64,000 bases of DNA from an uncultured Limosilactobacillus sp. (lineage in GTDB: Bacteria > Bacillota > Bacilli > Lactobacillales > Lactobacillaceae): contig NZ_CAKPYE010000004.1 in the NCBI RefSeq assembly GCF_934202705.1, positions 1 through 64,000 on the forward strand, read 5' to 3'. A program made the translations under genes and the position numbers. The notes beneath the pieces were generated by a model. That model made no database searches and had not been told where the DNA came from. It was given only the letters and a program-made list of their open reading frames with translations. This document shows positions 49,401 to 57,187 of the stretch, piece by piece. The number at the start of each line of letters is the position of its first letter. Within the stretch, counting starts at the first letter, position 1.

Positions 49401-51218
49401 ATGTGTGGAATTGTCGGTGTAACCGGAAATAAAGATAGTGTTTCAATTTTAATTAATGGCTTGAAAAAGTTGGAATATCGTGGTTATGATTCTGCTGGAA
49501 TCTATGTTAATGATCAAAAAGGACATGACTACCTTGTAAAACGTCCTGGACGAATCAGTAATCTGGAAGCAGCATTAACGCCAGAAGTTCACGGAACTGC
49601 CGGAATTGGTCACACGCGGTGGGCTACTCATGGGGAACCCAATGAAGTTAACGCCCATCCTCAATATTCAAATGATAATCGATTCTATTTAGTTCATAAT
49701 GGTGTGATTGAAAATCACCAGCAATTGCGTGATCATTATCTGGAAGACGTTCAATTTAAGAGTCAAACGGATACTGAAGTTATTGTGCAGTTAGTTGATA
49801 AGTTTGTTACTAAGTATAACTTGGACACTAAATCAGCACTGTTAAAGACTTTACGGTTGATCAGTCCTGATTCATCTTACGCATTCGTTTTAATGGATCG
49901 GGAACAACCAGACACGCTTTTTGTAGCGAAAAACAAGAGTCCACTACTTGTTGGTTTAGCAGATGGATACAACTTGGTGGGTTCAGACGCAACTTCAATG
50001 TTGAAGCAGACCAATCGGTTCATGGAAATTGATGACCATGAGTTGGTGATTGTTAAACCAGATGTCGTTAAAATTGAAGATCTCGAGGGTAACGAAAAGA
50101 CTCGTGATACCTTTACGGTTGACATGGACCCAAGTGCAGCTGACAAGGGTGCATACCCATTCTACATGTTAAAGGAAGTTGATGAGCAGCCTGCCGTAAT
50201 GCGTAAACTAGTTCAGAACTATTTTAATGGTGACCAGCCACAATTAGATAGTAACCTCCTGAATGAGATGGCGACAGCTGATCACATTTATATTGTTGGT
50301 GCAGGAACCAGTTACCATGCTGGACTGATTGGTGCACGGTTGTTCGAGCACCTCACCAAGACGCCAACGACGGTTCATATTTCTTCAGAATTTGCTTATG
50401 AACAGCCACTCCTTTCAGAACAGCCATTCTTTGTATTTCTATCACAAAGTGGTGAAACTGCAGATAGTCGTGAAGTATTAGTTCATGTTAATCAAAAACA
50501 ATGGCCGAGCTTGACGATTACAAATGTTGATAAGTCGACCCTTTCTCGGGAAGCAACGTACACGTTGTTGTTACATGCCGGTCCAGAAATTGCGGTGGCT
50601 TCAACAAAGGCCTATACAGCTCAAATTGCCGTTGAAGCAATTTTAGCCAAGGCGCTTGGCGAAAAAATTGGATTGGCAGAAGCTCAGCAATTTGATTTAA
50701 AGCAGCAACTCGGAATTATTGCTAATGGAATGCAGGCAATTACTGACAGTAAGGATAAGCTCGAATCGCTAGCTGCTCACTACCTTTCAAAGCCACGGAA
50801 TGCTTTTTACATTGGCCGTGGGATTGACTGGTCAGTTTCACTTGAAGCGGCACTAAAACTAAAGGAAATTTCCTATGTACAGGCTGAAGGGTTTGCGTCT
50901 GGTGAACTCAAGCATGGAACCATTGCACTGATCGAAAAGGGCACACCTGTGATTGGTATTGTGACCCAAGATCGGACAGCTGGGTTAACCCGCAGCAATC
51001 TTGAAGAAACGGAAGCCCGTGGTGCTAATACGCTAACCATTGCTGTACGGCACTTAGCTAAGGAAGACGATACAATCGTCATTCCGGATGTTGACCCATT
51101 ATTGACACCTTTACTCAGTGTTATCCCAGCCCAATTGTTGGCATACTATACAAGTCTGGGCAAAGGCTTAGACGTGGATAAACCACGGAATCTTGCTAAA
51201 TCTGTCACTGTGCAATAA
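49401..51218 (+). CDS. glmS: Glutamine-fructose-6-phosphate aminotransferase
   Basis: A 605-residue enzyme making glucosamine-6-phosphate, the first step to UDP-GlcNAc. The N-terminal class II glutamine amidotransferase domain starts MCGIVGVTG, with the catalytic Cys exposed after Met removal. Two SIS domains follow: GAGTSYHAGLIGARLFE and SQSGETADSREVL in the first, FYIGRGIDWSVSLEAALKLKEISYVQAEGFASGELKHG in the second. It ends DKPRNLAKSVTVQ, as the family does. AAAGGATGG precedes the ATG. It has its own promoter, separate from glmM. Confidence 0.98.
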   Translation: MCGIVGVTGNKDSVSILINGLKKLEYRGYDSAGIYVNDQKGHDYLVKRPGRISNLEAALTPEVHGTAGIGHTRWATHGEPNEVNAHPQYSNDNRFYLVHNGVIENHQQLRDHYLEDVQFKSQTDTEVIVQLVDKFVTKYNLDTKSALLKTLRLISPDSSYAFVLMDREQPDTLFVAKNKSPLLVGLADGYNLVGSDATSMLKQTNRFMEIDDHELVIVKPDVVKIEDLEGNEKTRDTFTVDMDPSAADKGAYPFYMLKEVDEQPAVMRKLVQNYFNGDQPQLDSNLLNEMATADHIYIVGAGTSYHAGLIGARLFEHLTKTPTTVHISSEFAYEQPLLSEQPFFVFLSQSGETADSREVLVHVNQKQWPSLTITNVDKSTLSREATYTLLLHAGPEIAVASTKAYTAQIAVEAILAKALGEKIGLAEAQQFDLKQQLGIIANGMQAITDSKDKLESLAAHYLSKPRNAFYIGRGIDWSVSLEAALKLKEISYVQAEGFASGELKHGTIALIEKGTPVIGIVTQDRTAGLTRSNLEETEARGANTLTIAVRHLAKEDDTIVIPDVDPLLTPLLSVIPAQLLAYYTSLGKGLDVDKPRNLAKSVTVQ

Positions 51219-51230
51219 TAGTCTAGAATA

Positions 51231-51258
51231 AGCGACTATCATGGATAGTCGTTTTTTT
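51231..51258 (+). terminator. Terminator after glmS
   Basis: CGACTATC pairs with GATAGTCG around ATG, followed by seven T residues. Confidence 0.88.
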
Positions 51259-51268
51259 AGCAAAACTA

Positions 51269-51297
51269 TTGACAGCGCTTACAATCAGGGCTATTAT
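51269..51297 (+). promoter_or_regulatory. Strong promoter with embedded cre site
   Basis: TTGACA (51269-51274), 17-nt spacer, TATTAT (51292-51297). TGACAGCGCTTACA at 51270-51283 fits the CcpA consensus TGWNANCGNTNWCA at every position. It covers the -35 and part of the spacer, so CcpA binding should repress. Confidence 0.8.
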
Positions 51298-51302
51298 ACA
51301 GA

Positions 51303-51381
51303 CATAAGGTATTAATAATTACCTTCTAATCAATTCTCTTTCTCTCTTATGCCAATCACCGTCCCCTGGCGGTGATTTTTT
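51303..51381 (+). ncRNA. Putative CcpA-repressed small RNA, about 78 nt
   Basis: A transcript from the cre promoter would contain three parts. A 5' hairpin pairs AAGGTA (51306-51311) with TACCTT (51320-51325). A single-stranded pyrimidine-rich linker follows (TTCTCTTTCTCTCTT around 51334-51348). A terminator hairpin pairs AATCACCG with CGGTGATT (51354-51377), and a T run ends near 51381. The terminator loop is TCCCCTGG, a C-rich sequence able to pair with Shine-Dalgarno regions, as in several Firmicutes sRNAs (for example the UCCC motif of RsaE). No credible ORF is inside. Family knowledge: S. aureus RsaI is a CcpA-repressed sRNA. That this RNA is its functional analogue is inference. Confidence 0.65.
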
Positions 51382-51389
51382 GTTATGAT
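51381..51389 (+). promoter_or_regulatory. Extended -10 at the end of the sRNA terminator
   Basis: TGTTATGAT directly follows the terminator T run, 19 nt before the next ATG. Confidence 0.35.
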
Positions 51390-51408
51390 AGAGAAGAGGT
51401 GAATAAGG

Positions 51409-51720
51409 ATGGCGGATCAACCAGGAACATTAGATTTAATTGAAGAAATTACGAGACTAGACGGAAGAAAATATTACGAAATTGGGAATATGGTTCATAA
51501 CGGTCGTGCAGAACTAGCGGCCGAACGAAAATTTATTAAACAGGTACGAATTTTAAAGTTAAATATTCCTCACTCACAGAATGTCATTAAGTATGAACAA
51601 TACATTAATAGTCATTATCAGATGCAGGATGAATCGATGAATCACTGGGAAGAATGGAAGAAGACACCAGAAATGGAAAAGTTAGTTCAAGATATTATGG
51701 CAGAAAATCATGTCGGTTAA
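51409..51720 (+). CDS. Hypothetical cytoplasmic protein, 103 residues
   Basis: A soluble charged protein without signal or membrane segment. It is mostly helical by composition (blocks LIEEITRLDGRKYYEIG, HNGRAELAAERKFIKQVRIL, ESMNHWEEWKKTPEMEKLVQDIM). AGAAGAGGTGAATAAGG precedes the ATG, so translation is plausible. It sits between the putative sRNA and a 13-bp hairpin. I do not recognise the family. Confidence 0.75.
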   Translation: MADQPGTLDLIEEITRLDGRKYYEIGNMVHNGRAELAAERKFIKQVRILKLNIPHSQNVIKYEQYINSHYQMQDESMNHWEEWKKTPEMEKLVQDIMAENHVG

Positions 51721-51751
51721 GATAACGGGTTGCGTTAAGCAACCCGTTATC
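51721..51751. terminator. Strong hairpin without T run after the hypothetical gene
   Basis: GATAACGGGTTGC pairs perfectly with GCAACCCGTTATC around a 5-nt loop. Only TTAT follows, so termination may be partial or need another factor. Confidence 0.6.
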
Positions 51752-51894
51752 TTATGAAATGGTCCAATTATTATGAAAAGTGAAGGTCGCTGAACTTAAT
51801 CCAGTTTTATTAATAAATGGTCTGTACGCAAGTAAGGTTTCTGACTATAATAGTAAAGTATTTATTTGAATTACTTGAAGAGGAGGCCAGGCTT

Positions 51895-53748
51895 ATGCGC
51901 CCAGCTTTTGAAGAACATCAATTGCCATCGCGTCATCGCCAATATGTAACAGGAATTGACGGTATGCGGACGCTAGCAGTGATTGGCGTGATTATTTACC
52001 ACCTGCTACCAAATGTCATGGTTGGTGGCTTTTTGGGAGTACCCTTATTCCTATTAATTTCAGGGTATTTTGTTACCAATCAACTATTAAAAAAGCAGGA
52101 GCGGGGCAACGTTAATCTGATTGGGTTTTATCAGCGACGGTTTAGTCGGCTTTATCCTGTTTTAGTAACTATGCTGATCCTCACAACCGCTTATATCACC
52201 CTTTTTCAAAGACAATTACTTCACCATATTAAAGCAGTGATTATGACTAATTTATTATGGGTTTATAATTGGTGGGAAATATTTAATGGGCAGTCTTACT
52301 TTGACCGGTTCGGTGGCGAATCTCCGTTTACACATTTATGGACACTAGGTGTGGAAGCACAGTTTTATGTTCTGTGGCCGCTTATTTTACTGTTATTAAT
52401 AAAATTCTTTGGCAAACGAACAACCAAGTGGCTGGTATTGATACTAGCGATTCTGTCAGCAATTGAAATGGGAATCCTGTATGATCCACAAAATATTAAT
52501 CGGGTTTATTATGGAACGGATACACGAGCATTCTCTTTACTGTTGGGAAGCTGGTTAGCATTTATTTGGCCACGGGAAAAGCTCAGTTTACGGTTAAGCC
52601 TTAATGAGACCAGATTTCTAAACACTTTAGGGATTGTTTGCCTGCTTTTGACCGTCCTCAGCTTTTTTATAAGTAATGGACAAAGTCCTAAGACATATCA
52701 TGGTTGGATGTTTTTCTATAGTTTCATCGGAATGTTGCTGTTAGCAACGATTGTTCATCCAGGTGCTGATATGAATCGGTGGTTGACGAACCCTTTTTTC
52801 AAATGGGTTGGTGAACGCTCATACGGGATATATGTGTATCAATACCCAGTGATGATTTTTTATGAAGCTAAGATTCAAATAGGAGCACATCCAATGATTA
52901 ACGCAATAATCGAAATTTTATTAATCGTCATAATTAGTGAACTTTCCTATCGGTATTTAGAACGACCGCTTCGTCACTATGATTGGCGTGATGTACCATT
53001 AACGATTGTGAACTGGTTTGACGTTAAACGACGTGGTTGGAAGCAATGGCTGGCCATTATTCCTGCAATGCTAGTTTTCTTTGTGGCAGTGGCTGGTTTC
53101 ACAACTCCTGATCGGGCGCCAAAAAACACGGCTGTTCAAACTCGAATTAAAAAGAGCCGTCAAGCCACCGCGAAGCGGAATAAAATGATTGCCGAAGGGA
53201 AAACACCACAGATTAACGTTAATAGTAAGTCCTTGCAAAAAAAGTATGGATTAAGTAAGAGTGAACTAAAACGGGCTGCTAAACTAAGGGTAACAGCGGT
53301 AGGGGATTCCGTCATGGCGGATGCTTCGGATAGTCTTCAGCAGGTGATGCCGCACGCCTATGTGGAAGCTAAAGTTGGTCGTCAAGGAAGTGAAGCACCA
53401 GCGGTGATTAAAAATTTGAAGGCTGATGGTCATTTAAATAAGAATGTGGTGCTGAATCTTGGCACCAATGGGGCGATGACTGGTAACACAGTAAACGATA
53501 TTATTGATGCCGTTGGTAAGGGTCACCAAATTTATTGGGTTACAGCGCATGTACCAACCAAAGCTTGGGAAAAGACTGTTAATCGTCAAATTAAAAAGGC
53601 AGCCAAAAATCATTCCAATGTCCATGTCGTTGATTGGAATGCTGAAAGTGCTAATCATTCAGACTGGTTTGCCGGTGATAATGTTCATATGAACGAAAAC
53701 GGTAACGTCCAGTTTACACGGATGATTGTAAAAAGCATTTTAAAATAG
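51895..53748 (+). CDS. oatA: OatA-like O-acetyltransferase (acyltransferase-3 plus SGNH)
   Basis: A 617-residue membrane enzyme that acetylates peptidoglycan (OatA type), giving lysozyme resistance. The acyltransferase-3 domain (about residues 20-390) has GIDGMRTLAVIGVIIYHLLP, the FTHLWTLGVEAQFYVLWPLI signature and some ten membrane helices. A charged linker (KNTAVQTRIKKSRQ) precedes a C-terminal extracytoplasmic SGNH hydrolase domain. Its blocks are VTAVGDSVMADAS (Ser), NLGTNGAMT (Asn) and DNVHMNENGN (Asp/His). ATG 51895 follows GAGGAGG; the upstream 26 codons overlap the TATAAT at 51846. Wall teichoic or other glycan acetylation is possible. Confidence 0.9.
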   Translation: MRPAFEEHQLPSRHRQYVTGIDGMRTLAVIGVIIYHLLPNVMVGGFLGVPLFLLISGYFVTNQLLKKQERGNVNLIGFYQRRFSRLYPVLVTMLILTTAYITLFQRQLLHHIKAVIMTNLLWVYNWWEIFNGQSYFDRFGGESPFTHLWTLGVEAQFYVLWPLILLLLIKFFGKRTTKWLVLILAILSAIEMGILYDPQNINRVYYGTDTRAFSLLLGSWLAFIWPREKLSLRLSLNETRFLNTLGIVCLLLTVLSFFISNGQSPKTYHGWMFFYSFIGMLLLATIVHPGADMNRWLTNPFFKWVGERSYGIYVYQYPVMIFYEAKIQIGAHPMINAIIEILLIVIISELSYRYLERPLRHYDWRDVPLTIVNWFDVKRRGWKQWLAIIPAMLVFFVAVAGFTTPDRAPKNTAVQTRIKKSRQATAKRNKMIAEGKTPQINVNSKSLQKKYGLSKSELKRAAKLRVTAVGDSVMADASDSLQQVMPHAYVEAKVGRQGSEAPAVIKNLKADGHLNKNVVLNLGTNGAMTGNTVNDIIDAVGKGHQIYWVTAHVPTKAWEKTVNRQIKKAAKNHSNVHVVDWNAESANHSDWFAGDNVHMNENGNVQFTRMIVKSILK

Positions 53749-53759
53749 GAGATTTAATA

Positions 53760-54572
53760 ATGATAAAAATGATCGCCCTTGACCTTGATAACACACTTTT
53801 AAATAGTCAAAAAGAGATTAGCCAAAGAAATGAAAATATCTTGCGTCGTCTTCATGAACAAGGTATTAAAATTGTTTTATGTACTGGTCGACCAATTAAT
53901 GCCATTTGGCACTACATTGAACAATTAGGGCTAACCAGCGAAGGTGACTATACGGTAAACTTTAATGGTGGATTAGTTGTAAATAATGTTACTAAAGAGC
54001 CGTTGTTTTCGATGGGGCTAGTAGCTGATGATTTGGCACTCGTGTATCGGTTTGCACATGAACATGGTTATTCACTTGATGTACTAGATTTTGACCGCGT
54101 TTATGAAATTATGGACATGCCACGGTCAGTCTATAAAGGGACAGTCAAACACATTGAATTTGTTGATCGGCACTTTGCAGACTTACCAAAGGGGAGTCAT
54201 GCATATGCGAAGATGGTCATGGCAATTCCTGCTGAACGTTTAAAGAAAATCATTCCAACGATTCCAGAAGAAATTCATCAACACTTTAATGTTGTTCAGT
54301 CTCAACCGCATATTTTAGAATTTTTACCGCAAGGTGTTGATAAAGCGGTTGGTTTGAAACATCTCTTAGGACACTTGCAAATGGATTACTCTAATTTAAT
54401 GACGTTTGGTGATGCAGACAATGACCTGGGAATGACTAAGGCTGCCGGAGATGGTGTGGTAATGGCAAACGGTCTTCCTCAAGTTAAGGCAGTGGCTGAT
54501 CATTTGACTTCAAGTAATGATGAAGACGGTGTGGCTGTTTATTTGGAACAATTCTTTGCAAAGAATTTGTAA
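53760..54572 (+). CDS. Cof-type HAD phosphatase (YidA-like)
   Basis: A 270-residue HAD-superfamily sugar-phosphatase. Motif I is ALDLDNTLLNSQKEIS (Asp7, Asp9). Motif II is LCTGRP, the motif III Lys is in GVDKAVGLKHLL, and motif IV is FGDADNDLGMTKAAGDGVVMANG. YidA dephosphorylates several sugar phosphates; the substrate here is not defined. AGGAG lies 6 nt before the ATG. It follows oatA by 11 nt, so the two are probably co-transcribed, and it ends at a terminator. Confidence 0.9.
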   Translation: MIKMIALDLDNTLLNSQKEISQRNENILRRLHEQGIKIVLCTGRPINAIWHYIEQLGLTSEGDYTVNFNGGLVVNNVTKEPLFSMGLVADDLALVYRFAHEHGYSLDVLDFDRVYEIMDMPRSVYKGTVKHIEFVDRHFADLPKGSHAYAKMVMAIPAERLKKIIPTIPEEIHQHFNVVQSQPHILEFLPQGVDKAVGLKHLLGHLQMDYSNLMTFGDADNDLGMTKAAGDGVVMANGLPQVKAVADHLTSSNDEDGVAVYLEQFFAKNL

Positions 54573-54592
54573 TATTAATTAAAGTCAGGTAG

Positions 54593-54630
54593 AAAAGTTG
54601 TCAAATTACTAACGATTTGGCAACTTTTTT
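54593..54630 (+). terminator. Terminator after HAD gene
   Basis: AAAAGTTG-CAAAT pairs with ATTTG-CAACTTTT and a T run. Confidence 0.85.
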
Positions 54631-54881
54631 CGTCCATTGATACTGGCTTGATCAATTATTCACTAATAGTTTTGGGAAGCCTAAAGTTACCGAAGTTGAG
54701 GAGCTCAATACCATTAATAAAAAATGTTTAATATTGTGTGAACAGTAATTGTTACAAAATATTACAAACAATTAAGTTAATCGGCGGAAAAGCAAACTCA
54801 TTGCAATCAATCAGTAATAATTGGCTTGTATGATAAAGACCGTTGATAAATAAAGATTTTGTAAAGGACGGTTTATACTTT
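54631..54881 (+). promoter_or_regulatory. Long upstream region of the LysM gene
   Basis: About 250 nt without a gene. It contains TTGTTACAAAATATTACAA (54751-54769), whose minus strand reads TGTAAT-N4-TGTAAC. This is close to, but one base short of, the WalR repeat TGTWAH-N5-TGTWAH. TATGAT at 54829-54834 may be the -10; no -35 is evident, which suggests an activator. Nothing else was recognised. Confidence 0.4.
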
Positions 54882-55418
54882 ATGTTAAACAAGAAGCTAT
54901 TGAAGATGGGTGCAACACTTAGTGCAGCAACTTTCGGAATGGTCGCTACAGCTGCGGTCGCACATGCTGACACAACTTACACTGTTCAAAATGGGGATAC
55001 CCTTTCTTCAATCGCAAAGAAGTTTAATAACGCTGATGTTAACACAATTGCTAAAAAGAACAATCTTGAAGACATTAACACGATTCATGTTGGTCAAAAA
55101 CTTGTCATTAAAGGTAGCAAGCATGTTGCTAAGCCAAAGGTAAAACTAGAACAAACGGCTTATCATCCAACTAACAGTAGTTCAAATCTTTCTGCTGCTG
55201 ATCAAGCTGCTAAGGACTGGATTGCTTACCATGAATCACGTGGTCAATATACCGCACAAAATGGTCAGTACTATGGGAAGTACCAATTAAGTTTATCTTA
55301 CTTAAATGGTGATTTATCTCCAGAAAACCAAGAACGGGTAGCTGACCAATATGTGGCAAGCCGTTATGGATCATGGACTGCTGCACAACAGTTCTGGATG
55401 GCTAATGGTTGGTACTAA
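54882..55418 (+). CDS. Secreted LysM protein with transglycosylase-like domain
   Basis: A 178-residue secreted cell-wall protein. The signal peptide MLNKKLLKMGATLSAATFGM... is cleaved probably after AVAHA (residue 29). One LysM peptidoglycan-binding domain (about 32-77; TYTVQNGDTLSSIAKKFNN) and a Ser/Asn linker follow. The C-terminal domain (about 108-178) has AAKDWIAYHESRGQYTAQNGQYYGKYQLSLSYL and ends QQFWMANGWY, as in Firmicutes Rpf/transglycosylase-like secreted proteins. The catalytic Glu would be in HESRG. ATG 54882 gives the signal peptide; the earlier frame start at 54843 does not. Confidence 0.9.
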   Translation: MLNKKLLKMGATLSAATFGMVATAAVAHADTTYTVQNGDTLSSIAKKFNNADVNTIAKKNNLEDINTIHVGQKLVIKGSKHVAKPKVKLEQTAYHPTNSSSNLSAADQAAKDWIAYHESRGQYTAQNGQYYGKYQLSLSYLNGDLSPENQERVADQYVASRYGSWTAAQQFWMANGWY

Positions 55419-55436
55419 AAATTAAATACAATTAGC

Positions 55437-55470
55437 AAAACGGGGATCGAACAATTGATTCCCGTTTTTT
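55437..55470 (+). terminator. Terminator after LysM gene
   Basis: AAAACGGG-ATC pairs with GAT-CCCGTTTT and a T run. Confidence 0.85.
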
Positions 55471-55477
55471 AAATTTA

Positions 55478-55486
55478 TGGTATGAT
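55478..55486 (+). promoter_or_regulatory. Extended -10 element before the oxidoreductase gene
   Basis: TGGTATGAT, 36 nt before the TTG start. Confidence 0.45.
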
Positions 55487-55522
55487 AATTTTAAAGTAAC
55501 TGAGCGTTGTGGGGGTGTCCTT

Positions 55523-56044
55523 TTGAAAACAGTAGTCTTATTATTTCATCCAGATATGGAGCATTCATTGGTGAATAAGCGATTGATCGAAGCCGCTCAG
55601 CAGAAGCGGAACGTTACCGTGCGTGATATGTATGCCCTTTACCGAAATCAACCAATTAATGTTCAAGAAGAGCGCCATGTTTTAGAAGTTGCTGATCGGA
55701 TTGTCTTTCAATTTCCACTAAAATGGTATGATGCGCCAACATTATTTCAGCGGTGGAAAGAGACGGTACTGGATGATTATTGGCTTCATTCTGGAAGTAA
55801 CGGTGAAGGAGTTTTAGCAGGTAAGGAAATGTTATTAGCCGTGGCTTATTCCGAGCCATCATATGATTTCACAGAAAGTGGCAAATATCGAACAACACTG
55901 CTACAGTTACTCAAGCCTTTTCAGGTGCTGAGTATTCACCTCGAGATGAAGTATTGTACTCCCTTTACGATTTATGAATTGGATGATTTGCAAAAATCCA
56001 GTAAAGAATATGCGGAAATGATTGTCAAAGAAGATTTACCATAA
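55523..56044 (+). CDS. Flavodoxin-fold NAD(P)H oxidoreductase (YwrO/KefG-like)
   Basis: A 173-residue flavodoxin-like quinone oxidoreductase. Evidence is the N-terminal KTVVLLFHPDMEHSLVNKRLIEAAQ with the phosphate-binding region, the substrate segment IVFQFPLKWYDAPTLFQRWKETVL, and GKEMLLAVAYSEPSYDFTESGKYRTTLLQLLKPF. Such proteins reduce quinones; some modulate Kef potassium channels. The TTG start has GGGGGTG upstream. It is followed by a shared terminator with the convergent peroxidase gene. Confidence 0.88.
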   Translation: MKTVVLLFHPDMEHSLVNKRLIEAAQQKRNVTVRDMYALYRNQPINVQEERHVLEVADRIVFQFPLKWYDAPTLFQRWKETVLDDYWLHSGSNGEGVLAGKEMLLAVAYSEPSYDFTESGKYRTTLLQLLKPFQVLSIHLEMKYCTPFTIYELDDLQKSSKEYAEMIVKEDLP

Positions 56045-56046
56045 CT

Positions 56047-56078
56047 AAAAAAGCGGACTCGAAGGAGAGCCCGCTTTT
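56047..56078. terminator. Bidirectional terminator
   Basis: AAAAGCGG-CTC pairs with GAG-CCGCTTTT between the convergent oxidoreductase and peroxidase genes. Confidence 0.8.
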
Positions 56079-56095
56079 AACGTATTCAATGAAGG

Positions 56096-57040
56096 CTAAT
56101 TTAATTCGCCTTCTGAAATTTGATCTAATAGTGGACGGGAAGGAATAAAGAAAAGTTGACCAGATAAAATATCTGAAAAAGACAATAGATAATCGTTCTG
56201 ATCCAGCATATTTTGCAGCATGGTCTTTGTGACTTTCCAGTACCGAGAGTAACCAATAAAGAAAGTTCCGGTATTATCGGTGGCAGGATCTGAATATGGA
56301 ACGTTCATACGCACGATTTTTTGTTCCACACCGTTAATTGTTGCCTGGGAGGCAACATTATGAGCATTCTTGAATTTTTCGGCATCTGTTAATTCAAGGT
56401 CGGAGAACTTTTTACGGCCGACAGCTTTTTCTTGAGTTTCAGTTGTTAAATGATTCCAAATATCCATATTGTGACGCCACTTTTGAGCAAAGGCGTAAGA
56501 GCCGTTTTCAAAGAATGGGTCTTCATCTCCGATAATGGCATAATTGGCTGCATCTTCAAGTTGCGGGTTTTCGGTTCCGTCAATAAAACCGATAATTGCT
56601 CGTCCTTCAAAGTAACGGAAGCCTTTAGTTTCGTCAACGACTGTTGTAAAGTCCTTTAAAAATAGACGCATTTGACTCATCATTTCGTATAAAACTGCAC
56701 CTTCGTTAGCGCGGAGATGAATGAAAATATCGCCTTTACTGGATGGCATTGAATATTTAGGGCCAGTCAGAGTTTGATAGGTTTCAAGCTCTTTTGGTTT
56801 TGGAGCGTTCGGGAAAAGGTATTCCCAAGCATCGTTGCTAAAGCCCAGTGCAGCACGGACGTTGGCTTTATCAGCACGAATCCTCATTGACCGGATAATT
56901 GCTTGATAGCGATCTACAAATTCTTGAATGGCTTCCTGCTCTGTAACTTGGTTTTGGCGATTAAGCTCAAACGTTGTAAAAAGCACGTTACTACCAGCGT
57001 CTTTCCAGACATCTTGGGCGACTAATGGATTGACCGTCAT
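56096..57040 (-). CDS. Dye-decolorising (DyP-type) peroxidase
   Basis: A 314-residue haem peroxidase of the DyP family. The signature GFIDGTENPQ at residues 151-160 contains the catalytic Asp154. The proximal His is probably that of NAHNVASQ (about 227). The Arg-containing FFIGYSR block near the C-terminus is conserved. There is no Tat or Sec signal, so it is cytoplasmic (YfeX-like, type B by length). It may detoxify peroxide or handle haem; lactobacilli generally depend on external haem. The ribosome-binding site AAGGAG precedes the ATG. A palindrome lies in the leader. Confidence 0.92.
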   Translation of the reverse strand: MTVNPLVAQDVWKDAGSNVLFTTFELNRQNQVTEQEAIQEFVDRYQAIIRSMRIRADKANVRAALGFSNDAWEYLFPNAPKPKELETYQTLTGPKYSMPSSKGDIFIHLRANEGAVLYEMMSQMRLFLKDFTTVVDETKGFRYFEGRAIIGFIDGTENPQLEDAANYAIIGDEDPFFENGSYAFAQKWRHNMDIWNHLTTETQEKAVGRKKFSDLELTDAEKFKNAHNVASQATINGVEQKIVRMNVPYSDPATDNTGTFFIGYSRYWKVTKTMLQNMLDQNDYLLSFSDILSGQLFFIPSRPLLDQISEGELN

Positions 57041-57070
57041 GATTAAGAGCTCCTTTCAATTGACAGTTAA

Positions 57071-57085
57071 TAATTGAATCAATTT
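57071..57085 (-). promoter_or_regulatory. 7-1-7 palindrome next to the peroxidase -10
   Basis: TAATTGA-A-TCAATTT sits just downstream of the minus-strand extended -10 TGCTATAAT (57095-57087). Its 7-1-7 geometry is that of Fur/PerR boxes, but the bases do not match the PerR consensus well. Confidence 0.4.
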
Positions 57086-57187
57086 AATTATAGCATCATC
57101 GATTTTAAACAATGGGATTTAGTTGACGAGTTTAGTGATCATTATCATAATTAAATACAGAGAAAAGAGAAAATTGGAGAATTGATT

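Noticed and set aside
51350..51376. Eight-codon ORF MPITVPWR inside the sRNA terminator
   Set aside because: No ribosome-binding site, and it ends within the terminator stem.
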